This document shows positions 25,701 to 37,700 of a DNA stretch of 64,000 nucleotides, in pieces. The translations under genes and the position numbers were made by a program. The notes under the pieces are model-generated. The model made no database searches and was not told where the DNA came from. It saw only the letters and a list, made by a program, of their open reading frames with translations. Within the stretch, counting starts at the first letter, position 1; each line of letters begins with the position of its first letter. Source of the stretch: Bemisia tabaci (lineage: Eukaryota > Arthropoda > Insecta > Hemiptera > Aleyrodidae); the NCBI RefSeq assembly GCF_918797505.1, contig NC_092801.1, positions 26,442,477 through 26,506,476 of the forward strand, read 5' to 3'.

Positions 25701-28700
25701 GACAAAGAATACATAGAGAATATGGAGCGATCCAATTGGTTTTAACGGGTGATTGTCCTAAACCGAAGAGGAAAATGATGGACTAACTGAAGTTCTTTTG
25801 TCGATTACCGCTAGTTAGTCTATCACTTACCACCTTTGTCTATTGCAACCGCCTACTTCCAGCAGTAGGATCGCTTCATTTGCCGTATGTCCTCTCTGTC
25901 TAGCATTTGTCTGTGTAGGGTTACCATAGAATTTAGCAAATTAAAGTCCCTGACATTTCCCTGAGTTTCCTGGCACAGAATGGTAAAATTCGCTGACAGT
26001 TGAAGATATGCCAGATGGTTAAAAAGACGAAATTCTAAATAGTTTTGAGGCATTTGTTGTTCGAAACGTCAAACCCTCTCGAGAAGGCAAATAAAGGTGA
26101 CTTGTCACCTTTCGCCAATTAAAGTATTACAAGCAACATGTGACGTTTAAAATTTCCGCCGCCATATTCTTTTTTACAGATAAATTGTTGGATGCATCCG
26201 TTTAAAAATGTTTTATCGGCAGCACAAATCAATTCAGTGAAATTCTTAAACAGATTCATCCAACAATTTATCCGTCAAAAAATAAAATGGCGGCGGAAAT
26301 TTTGAAACGTCACATGGCGCTTGTTATACTTTGGCCGGAAGGTGACGACTTAACGATTTTTCTTTGACATTTTCGTCGTTTTCCCTGACATTTCCAGGTT
26401 TTCCCCAATTTTTTGAAATTCTCTAACACTTCCCGGTTTTCGCGGTATTCTTGGTATTTCCTGACTGTGGCAACCTAGAGTCCCTTTATACCGAGATTAA
26501 AGACAATTTGAATCAATTTCTGATTCTCCCCGTATTTCAGGCCCTCACAGAGTCACAAACGGGAATAAATATTACATTTTCATCAATTGCAAAGATTATA
26601 AACTAGAATGGACCTGGGAATCGGGGGTACGGTAAGGAACAAATGGGGTGAGAGAGGAAACGGAGTTAGGAATGCGGGGATGGGTTGATCAAAGATTACA
26701 AAAAAGGTCCGATTTGTGTAATCTTTATTCTCGTTTGTGACATCCATAAGCTGCGTTGTCTCAACTCTCTCTACAGAGGAAGTCTAGGGCAACCGTGTCT
26801 ATCAATTTAGCCTGCTGACCTGCGCAAATCCTGAAGCGCAACCGGTTGATTGCTCTTGCCGCTGAGGTCGAGCTTGTGGATGGAGTACTGGAACTGGTGG
26901 GCGCTGCTCTCGTCGCTGCCCTGCAGGTCGAAGAGGACGTTGTCGCGGACGTTGAGGGTCTTGAGGAAGTCGAACTCGAGGAGGAGGGTGGCCGGGAGCT
27001 GGGTCAGGTTGTTCTTCGAGAGGTCCAGCACCTGCAGCGAGGGCTCCAGGCCCGAGAACGCCGACGGCGAGATCTCCTGCAACCCGCAGTCCACCAGGTA
27101 CAGCTCCCTGATCCGCGCGTCCCGGAAAGCATCCGTCTGCAGAAAATAAAATCACTTAGAAAAATTTCAAGAGCCCAAATTTTGTCGGTCCTTCCACCGT
27201 ACTTAGATATACTTAGGATGTCTCAACCCAATGTTCGAAACTCACCTTTTAATTTCAGGAGCCAAGTGGCGCATCAAGCCCGATGTTTAGGCGCCATTGA
27301 AGATTTTTTAGGGGCCAAATTGACTTTTTGCCTATATATTACGGTGCATTTAGTGAAAAGGTAGATAGTTGTAGTGCTGAAAATGTCGAATAATCACCTG
27401 ATATGAAAATTCAAATTTTTGGGGGCAATTTTTACGGGCCACGTTGGCGCAGAGCCTTCATTTTTTAGGCGCCATGGCCAATTTTTTAGGCGCATTTGGG
27501 GCGTTGGCGCCTGTGAGTTTCGAAAATTGTCTCGACCGCACTTAAGTCTGGCTTATTAGCGTTTCTGATTGATCGGTGATGCGGTTTGGACCCATCGATG
27601 AATGTTGCACCTCTATGTGAAGGAACCGACAAAATTCGGCCCAGTGTTTGGGTATCCATCAGCGGCGTAGCGTGCTTTGCGATTTATAGATTGATCTCCC
27701 ATTTAATCCTACGGTAAAAAATCGATAAACAGGGTGTCCTAGCGAACACCTCAAAAATCGATTCTTTACTATAACTTCAATTAGGGATATATCGAAAATC
27801 GATCATTCACACCTCGACACTGGTATCCATCCTTGAGAATTGTGCCCTTACATGTGTCAGGGCTTTGCGTTTCAAGCACTTCTCTAATGCAAGATATACA
27901 ATCATGTGAGTGTGGACTTTTTAGTGGTAAAATGACACAAAAATCACGATGGTCACATTATACAGGGTGGCCCAGGGTTAAACGGCCAGACTGCAGGAGT
28001 CAAAACACCTCCAAGCCCCCTCCTTAAATTGAGATTTAGATATCTTTTAGATCATTTATGAATTCAGAGCCTAAAAGTATAGGGGAGTACAAATTTTCAT
28101 GAGATTTGGTACACATAACTGTTGCCAAAATTCGGGAAAAACTGACTAAACTGTTTACTTTTCGAACTTTTGGGGAGGTCGTAGCTCCGACGGGGGGCAC
28201 TTTTGGGAAAAACTTTATACAACAAAAAAGTCTAATTTTGACCCATAGAACACACTCCTGCAGTATGGCCTTTTAACCCTGGATCATTCTGTATACCGAG
28301 CATTTCCTTATACTGCGGCTCATATTTCTGTGGATGATCACGCTGTAGGGACCAAATAAGGGACTTTAAAATTATTCGGGTTTCTTATACGTACTCATAC
28401 GATGTTACGAAAAAGAGATACCAACCTGAACTAGCGAAAGCGGATTCCCGTTCAAGTAGGTTTTGTTGACGATATCGAGGTGTTGGAAGGAACCTGGTGG
28501 AAGGAATTGAATATCGTTGTAATCAAGGCGGAGAATATCAAGACTAAGTTTGTGGTGGAATCCAGGCTCCGTCACAGCCGAGTGCAAGTTTGAGATCAGG
28601 TTGTAACTTAAATCTAAGGTGCGCAGAGACCTGGAAATAGAATGATGCAAAAATTAAATGTGAGGTGTACAAAGAAAAGAAAAATGTAAAAGAAAAGAGG

Positions 28701-31700
28701 CACAACCACTCTGTGACCTTTTGATGCAATTTCTTGTATACAATTTCTTGAGAAAATAATTTCCACAAGAACAATTTAGTGCAACGTCGCTTAAAAGCCG
28801 AGAAACTCAAAATGTATAGGCTATAGGGTCAATGTCCTAGCTTTCAGCAATAAAGCGAGGAACGTACGGTTGTGATAGAGAATGATAAAATGTTTCAGCC
28901 GCCGGAAAGAAGGATTTTTTAAAGTTCCTCGGCAAAATTCTCTGAATTTTCCCCTACTTTTTTCTGTGGAATGAAATTCTCTGATTTCTTATGGTCGGTT
29001 AAAATTCTCTAACGTTCCTTGTTTTTTGAATGACTTTTCAAGAACTTCCTATCAATGACACCCTGTATTTCCGATCGGGTAATTACCTGTTTTATTGCTT
29101 GCGGCTCGACGATACATCACCATTTCATTTGTGGCGGATCACTACGCGTCGCACAAAAAATCGAGTTAATTAAGAGGTCAGAAATGAAATTTTTTACTAA
29201 AACTGCAAATTTTTATTTCTATTTCGTCACATTTTAAATTTCAAGGGGTGCTCAACGAAGAGCATTTCACGAGGAAACCAACAGAACCACTTTCAGAACA
29301 TCAAAGTTTCGTAAAAACGGAGTTATGAGTGTTTAAAATTTCCAAATTTTGTCCGACCTCTCCTATTGACTTGATCCACTGCGCGTCGATTGAGTTCGAG
29401 TATTTACTGCTGAATTTTCTGAGTAGCTCAAGGCGCACTCATTACCTCGAATTGCTCATTCTCGAGCGCGTTCGAAAAGTTGTAGACGTCTGAAGAAAAA
29501 GTGCATCCTATTCCAGAAATAATCTCAATTCCGCATACCAGGTGATTGACTCAACAAGTCTTTTTGTTCAATATTTGATACTGTATCATCAGACACAACG
29601 CGACAGTAGCAGATCCAGAGTATGTTGGAGGGGAGGGGGCATTTGCTGATGTCGAGTGGAGGGGAAGGATACCCCCAGAGCGAGGGGCGAAAATATCCCC
29701 CGGAAAATTTTCAAAAAATAGCCCCTCCCATACTTGCAGTTGCTGTGACAAGTCGTGGTTTTATCACGATCATTTTTTCCTTCTTTTTTCCAAATTTGCG
29801 CGCAAATGACATTTACGGAGATTGTGCGCAATCGTTATCTATGCACAAGATTTCCGCAAACTTCATGCAGCCAATTGATCTAAATAAGAGAATTCTCTGT
29901 TTGCAGGAAAAAGCACGTATGCTTCCTCTGCTCGTTTTTGTGCTCATGGCTGTGATGATCATCTCCACGGCATTCGCAAGTAATCTTCACCCAAACACCT
30001 GCTTACCGTGGAGGAATCAGTGCGAATGCAAAATCCGAGGTCGGCTGTATAGATGCGGATATGGAGTGTTGCCCCCTTGTTGCAGAACTATGGAATGCAT
30101 CGACTTAAAACAATCGACGGATGGAAGATTAATAGGAATCTGTGGTCGTGGGTATCTTTGAGATGTACGTATAAGCACTGCCTCGCTAAGTAAAAGCACC
30201 GCATAAGCAATCAAATGTTGTCAAATTTCTTTTTGGAACATATTTATTTTTGAAGAAAATTATAAATATTTTCCCTGAAATTTTTAGACTTTTCAGATCA
30301 AATTACGAATAAAATCCTTTAAGAAGTCGGAGAAGAAACGTCCACAAATTTTCCTGACAATGCGTAATTTTTTGAAAGAAATTTGGCAACACCTGATGGC
30401 TCATACGGTGTTCTTACTTAGCATAGTAGAGTTATGATGAGGAAGATTGTTAAGATAGCGCGAATGTAACAAGGTGGAGAAATGGTGCTGGGTCCACACC
30501 ATTTTGCGGGGAAATCTATTTGGGTGTTCGTGGTATTGTGAAACTGGGGATGGCTTTGATTTTACTTTTCAAATCAACATGATTTTGTCATAGATTAAAG
30601 CGACAGATATATGACATTATGAGCTAAAGCTTTTTTTTAAGAGAGAGAAAGAGAGAGAGTAATTGTTGCTTTTTACTTGTTTGCAATGGTTAAGGATCAA
30701 AACATATGTAAAGAAGCTACCTTTTTTATTTTTAGCTTCAATTTCATTTATGGCTTTAAAATTATTGAAATTACGAGTTAAAGAAGAATTTAATGGGGCC
30801 CTGTGAGGGGACCAAGGTTTTTTTTACCCCAGGAGGTATAAGACCCCCAAAATCTCCCTTTGACTTGGGATTTTGATAGATTTTAAGGTATTGGGTGGAT
30901 TAAACACCAAAATTTATGATACATGGGCACTTTTCACGAGTTTTAGTTCATTGGTTTTGCAAAAAGTTGGATAAACTATTATTTTCTAAAGAAAAAATGG
31001 GAGAGGTGCTGGAGGTCTGACTTCACTATCATCCAATCATTTTTGCGCACGTACGGCTTTCTCATCGTTCTCATTTTTTTTACAAATACAACAGTGTTTA
31101 CTGATTTAGACTAGGGACTTAGAGACATCTTTGAGGACCTGATGAATTTTTGGGATTACAGACCTAGATGAAGAGGAAGATCATGAAGAAGAAGAAGGAG
31201 AAGACAGACAAGAGGACGGAGGAGACGTGGGAGAAGGAGAGGATGGAGGATACTGAAAAAAACGGAAGAAGTAGCAGAAGAATGAAAAGATAGACTGGAA
31301 GAAGAAGAAGAAGAAGAAGAAGAAGAAGAAGAAGAAGCAGAAGAAGAGGAATTAACAAGCGGAAGAGAGGAGAGAGAGAGAGAGGATGGAGGATGCTGAG
31401 AAAATAGAAGAAGAAGAGGGTGGACGAGAGACATGAAGAAGAAGAAGGAGAAGAGGAAGTGAGAGAAGCAGGGGACGGTGGATACCAGGAGGGAAAGGAA
31501 GAGGAAGAAGAAGAAAAAGAATAAGAGGCAGCAGGACGAGAGGAAAATAGAAGGGAACAGCAAGAACAAGAAGAACAGGAAAAAGAAGAGGTGAGTGATG
31601 GAGAGGATCGATTAGAAGAAGGAAAGGAAGGGAGGATTAGAAAGAGGAAGAAGGAGAAGAGATACGAAAAAAGGACGCGAAAGAACCTGGGAAAGAAGAA

Positions 31701-34700
31701 GAAAGTGAGTAGCGGAAGGAGAAGAGAAGGAGATAAACGAGGCAGAATAGACGTGAGTTCTAAGAAAAATATCTAATGAAATAACAAAAGGAATGCGCGA
31801 AATTTGGGACCCCTCACGAAGGACCTGTCGACGACTTATGAGAAATATAGGGAAGCTGACCTGAGCGTGGCGACCTGGGGGTAAGGGACGTATTTGATCT
31901 GGTTGTCGGCGAGGAAGAGCTGCATGAGAAGCGGCGGCCCCTGCATGAAGAGCTCGCCGTCGAGTTCGGCGATGGAGTTGCCGGAGAGGTCCAGGTACTC
32001 GAGGGCCTGCAGGGAGCTGAACACGCCGCGGGGCAGGTTCGAGATCACGTTGTCGCGCAGGGACAGCATCCGCAGGGAGTGCTCCAGGCCGCGCCACGAC
32101 TCCATGCTGATGTCCGAGATGTCGTTGTCTGCAACATGAGTTTACGGAAACATTGAGAGCGATTTGCGGAGAAGTAGAAAACTCAGAGACAAGAGACCCT
32201 CCACTGGCCTCCTAGCGACAGGAAGAAGCTTTTACTTTCGGGGTTTCAACAATTCCTTATGGACAATGTAATGGGACTGTTACATGCAAGAGATACAGCC
32301 GCGCGAATAGACTTTTTAGAGGTTAAATGACACGAAAATTACGATGGTCACATTAAAAAAGTCTAAATACACTCCTTACTGCGCAATTTGCGTTGTTAGG
32401 AACGCGCTTTTTCAAATTTCCCGCGCCTGGGGGCAGTTTTCTAATCACCGGAAACAAGCAAACGGCGGGCTCGGTGATTTCCGGAAGATGCCGAGTCGTT
32501 GTTGTTGTTGTTATTTTTTCCTTCAGTTTGTTTACAAACCCAACGTGATCTCCTACAGTGGTCCATATACGCTTTATGCAGTAACCAAATCGATCAACTT
32601 TTAAATATCCAACGCAATCCTTCTACATTTCATTTCACGATGTCACGAGCTCCGATTTTTAGGTTATGTTGTCAGTTTTAGTTGACCGGAAATAGCCGCG
32701 AGTTGCCGTTAATTGTTTCCGTTAGAAAACTGCCCCCAGACGCGGGAAATTTGAAAAAGCGCGTTCCTAACAACACAAATTGCGCAGTAAGGAGTGTATT
32801 TCAGACTTTTTTAATGTGACCATCGTAATTTTCGTGTCATTTAACCTCTAAAAAGTCTATTCGCACGGCTGTATCTCTTGCATGCAACAGGCCCATTACT
32901 AGGGAGCAACTGTCATCACCCTAGTTCCGGCTGTTGACTTACCTACATGGTCGATGATGAGCTTCGGATGACGTCATGGGCCAAACAACTTTCCCAAACG
33001 TCGGCCATTTTCGGCTTGTTTGCAAAACGAGACTGCCGACACGTTGTTGAACATCAACCATGTAGGTAAGTCACCAGTAGAATGCTGAAGTCCCGAAAGT
33101 AAAAGCTTCCACAATGGCCAAGATACTAGTGGAGGGTCTCTTGTCTCTGAGAAAACTACACCCTCGAATATTGTGACCGTCAGCAAGGTACCACAGTGGT
33201 CTTGAAGCAAAAATATGCGAAAACATGTACCCAAAAACGGTTTGCAGGAGGTGAGTCTATGGTGTGCGTGGACTTAAAATCGCGGAAAATCAAAATTTTG
33301 GCTGACCCTAATTTCGAAATATCGCGATTCGGAATTTTCGTAGTAAATTCATATTTTCCACTGATTTTGATCAGCTTTTTTTATTTATTTTTGCTTTGAA
33401 ACGGTGTTGATCGGGTCACGTTTTTATTTTTCGTTCGATTCATTTCGATCGGACACATACCCTCTCGTCACGTGCAGACTACCTATCATACTCCTTTTTT
33501 TAAAGTGAACAATTCGCCTTCTGCTGCGTCCGCAGCAATTGTTGTTACGAATATGTTGTGCGTGGTCATTTTGGTTCATTACATACTCGACTCTTTGAAG
33601 GCGTTTAATGTGCGCAAGTAGAGCACTCTGTTGGAGAACAACAGAAGCGAGATTGAACGAATCGCTCAATCCCTACTTCGTCCCTTCTCCGACAGATAGC
33701 ACTACTTGCGCACATTAAACGCCTTCAAAGAGTCGAGTATGTAATGAACCAAAATGACCCCGCACAACATATTCGTAACAACAATTGCTGCGGACGCAGC
33801 AGAAGGCGAATTGTTCACTTTAAAAAAAGGAGTATGAAAGGTAGTATACGTGTAACGAGAGGGTATGTATCCAATTGAAATGAATCGAAAGAAAATAAAA
33901 ACGTGATTCGATCAACACCGTTTTAATGGACAAATAAATAAACAAGCGGATCAAAATTAGTAGAATACTTGAAATTACGGTGAAAATTTCAAATAACGAT
34001 ATCTTGAAATTAGGATCAACCAAAATTTTGATTTTACGCGATTTTGAGACCACGCACGTGCAGTAGACAACCCCACTGCAAACCGTTTCAGGGTACATCT
34101 CTTGTCCCATTTTTTTTTTTCTTCTTCCTTTTTTTTGCTTCAAGACCACTGTGGTGCAGTAAATAAGTGAACGGTCAAAGTTTTTGATCAGATCGGCAGG
34201 GTTGCAACCATGCAACCCTGCCGCGGGGCTGAATGGTGAAATTGATAGACAAAGCGATAGACTAAGATGAAATAAGGAGTGTGGAACGATCCTGTCGGTT
34301 GAAATGAGTGGTTCTTATGGACTAAGGGGGGGGGGGGGTGAATGATGGACTAACTATAGGGTCTCTCGTGGATTGTCGTTAGTTAGTCCACTGCCTACAT
34401 CATTAGTCCATTGCAACCACCTACTTCCACCAACAGGTTCCTTTCATATCCATTTTTATCTTCTTTGTCGATAGCTTTGTCTATCAATTTTAACAATCAG
34501 AACGCTGGAGTCAAGAATAGAGACCAAAAAAACCCTCCACTGGCCTCTCGGCGACAGATGGAAACTTTTACTTTCGGGGATTCAACACTCCCTAAAGGAC
34601 AATTATCAGGGACAATTATCAGTCATCACCCTTTTATGGCTGTTAACCATATGTTACAATATGTAAGGTGTCAATCGCAGCAAAAAATGTTATCAAGACT

Positions 34701-37700
34701 TGTGGAACTTAACCATTCGATCGAATTCGTGGTAATTATAGATAAGTGTATGTTTTCATATTTATAATTTACATGGAAAACATTTGAAAGGGAGCAATTT
34801 TCTCACTTACGTTTAGCTTCAATCTTTGGAACAAGGAATATATGCGAGATAATTTTTGAATTTGAATATCACACTCGAATGGACTATAGGCAGGGACTTT
34901 TTAGAATCCAAAGATAGATAAACAGAATGTCATCTTACCCTCTAAGTTCAGGTATTTTAATTTTTGAAGATGCCGCATAGCTCTGCTTGGTATTGTTGCT
35001 AAGTAACTGTGAGAAATCTCCAGCTCAGATAAAGACCTTTCCAGTCCTTGAAATGCATCACCCGGTATCAGGTGAAGGGGGTTGTGCATAATTTGTAAAT
35101 GATATAAACCTAAAAAATATATGAAGTTATGAATTAAAAGTAAGGAAATTAGGTGTCACAGTCCCTACAAAAATGTAAAAATCTGCGATAGATTATAAAT
35201 CCGTGAACACCAGTCGTTAAAGAGATATGACATGCGGATCAATACAACAGTTATTTTTGGCGTGTCCTTCATTTCCGTTTCAAGGCTATCGCAAATTGAG
35301 CGAAGATAAGCAGTCACCAGGTCTGCCGTGCTATGGAAGAACGCCGTATGAACCTTTGTGAGTTGCCAAATTTCTGTCGGTAAAATACGAGTTTTCTGGA
35401 AAGCTTGCGTAAATTTTCCGTCCTATTTTCAGGAGAAATCGCAATGTGATCTAAAGTATCAGAAGATTTCAAGTAGAAATACTCATTATTCGTCTCAAAA
35501 ATTAATCTTTTAGGAGAGGAAATTTGGCAACTCTCGGATGTTCATACGGCGTTTTTCCGTAGCACGGCAAAGGTAAACAAGGATTCTTTCACGCTCCACG
35601 CAGTTTTATTCCTTCGAATAGAAAACGAAATGTCAGATGGGTGAATTTTCAAGAGAAAAATCACATTTGAGAGGCTTGGAGGACAAGGCATCGAAGTGCA
35701 GGTTTTGCTATTTCGAGAAACACGTGTTTGAAGTTTCGAAATTAAGTGGACCCTAATGGCAAGAAGAATGTTCAAACTGACTTATTTATGCTTAAATATT
35801 GAAATTTGGGAGCAAATTTTTCATAGAATATGCATTTAGACTAGTTTAACTTAAAATTATTAATATCTCATTTTTTTCAAAAACTGCACTTATACGCCTT
35901 GTCCTCTAAGTCCGAAGTTTTTAAGGCTGATCATCTCTACTGTATTATATCTTTACATTGGATTGTACCTAAAAATTGTTTACAAAAATAAAAATAATAA
36001 TAATATCAATGCGACTTTTTTCAAAAGGCACGATATCTCCATTAATATGGAACAAAGAAATCTAGCGTTTGAACAGATCTTAAAAAATTTTCCTGGTCGG
36101 TGAGGTAACATCATTAAAACCCAATGATACTGTGATTCTCGAAACCCAAGTAGCAACTGAGTGTTGTGTGTGTTGCCTAGCTCCTATTTGGAGGGGCCTC
36201 ATTTATTTAAACTTATTGCAATAAAATTGAAATAAGTTGCAATTTTTCATTGCATTGCATATTGCCTATCTTCCTAAAACATGGAGCTCATTTTTTGGAT
36301 TGTTTAAAATCGGCATAAATCGACTGAACGATGTAAAAAGATTGCAATTTAATCGAAAAAAATATTACAATAGTGTTGAAATCAAATTGCAATTTAATTT
36401 CAATATTTGTGTTGCACTGTGCTACTTGGGAAGTGATCAATTCTTAGAGTCTGTTTAAAATAGGGATTAAAATTGTATATTATAGTGATTTCTTGGCATA
36501 ATGGAAAACAAAGTCATTTCTTGGCATACCTGTTCCTTCTAGGAAATGAGGCTCGAAATATTCAAGCCCGTTGTTCTCTAAAATAAGCATGAAAACTTTC
36601 GAACTGTTGAGCGGTGGTGGTATCCTCGGCAGGGGTACATTTCGACACCGGACTATACCTAGATCGGGCACAGCTTTTGAACACGTGCATAGCGGGTTGA
36701 AAACACAAGGCGGGTCGTCCTTGTGTGCCTCCAGAGCTCCATACCTAAGGAAGAAGAAATCCGGGGATTCTCTCAGAGAGGAAGATCCATGTAACAAAAT
36801 TGAAAACTGTAACTAAATTACAATGGGTCAGTTGCACTAGTCACAGAATCGTGTTTTAGTGGTTGAAGCTTATAGATACGCAAAAAATAATCATATCCGT
36901 CCAAATCCCAAATTTTTACGTCAAATAGACTGATTTAGAGACTATGTTACTCAATATAATATTGAACTCTTGGTTCAAACCAAAACAAAGTAACATAACC
37001 TCATGTACGAATGCTCCATGAGTTAATTGTCTAAAAATGTTGAAGAAAAATAATCAGAATCAACCCATGAAATTCGTCTTTAATTGAGGGAAATATTGAA
37101 AGGTCTAGAGGCTCATACGACGTTCTCCCCAAGTACGGCAGTATAGTCTCTAATAGACTGATTTAGTGACTACGTCATTCGTTATAATATGGAACTCTTA
37201 GTTCAAACCAAACAAACTAACATAACCTCATGTGCGAATGCTTCATGAGTTAATTGTGTTAATTTATTAAAATTTAGTCATTGACTGGTCATAACTAATG
37301 AAGGTCTCCTTGAACACGAAGAATTTCTAAGAAACATTTGAACGCATTTTACCACCATGGCGCAAAGGGCGCGATTCAAAAGCAAGATTATGGGTTTGTT
37401 TACATTTGAACCATGACGTAGCCTCTAACTTGGCGTTTGGACGGATTTTATCATTTTTTGCTAATCTATATAATAATTTTAAACCACCAAAGCACGATTC
37501 TGTGCTACCGCAACCGACTCATTCTGCCGTCGTAAGGGAAAACGCCGTGTGAACCTGCAGGTGTTGCCAAATTTCTTTTAATAAAACACGAATTCCCTGG
37601 TGAACTTATGAATATTTTTCTTCCATTTTTTCAGTTAATTTTTCTCGCAATGCCGACGAAAAGTCCTGAAAATTTCAAGGGGAAATATTCATAACTTTCC

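Noticed and set aside
26846..27364. 172-aa plus-strand open frame
   Set aside because: It is antisense to the GC-rich chp exon 7, and its Glu/Leu/Val-rich product follows from the exon's codon bias.
29622..29918. N-terminal 99-residue extension of the knottin-like peptide
   Set aside because: It would bury the signal peptide. The DNA there looks repeat-like, and a splice acceptor lies just before the internal ATG.
31156..32097. Ser/Leu/Phe-rich and Arg/Ala-rich minus-strand open frames
   Set aside because: They read through the purine tract or lie in another frame of chp exon 5. Low complexity with no start context.
34195..34222. 12-bp hairpin GGCAGGGTTGCA / TGCAACCCTGCC
   Set aside because: Short, between two foldback elements; possibly a remnant of their ends and not distinctive enough.
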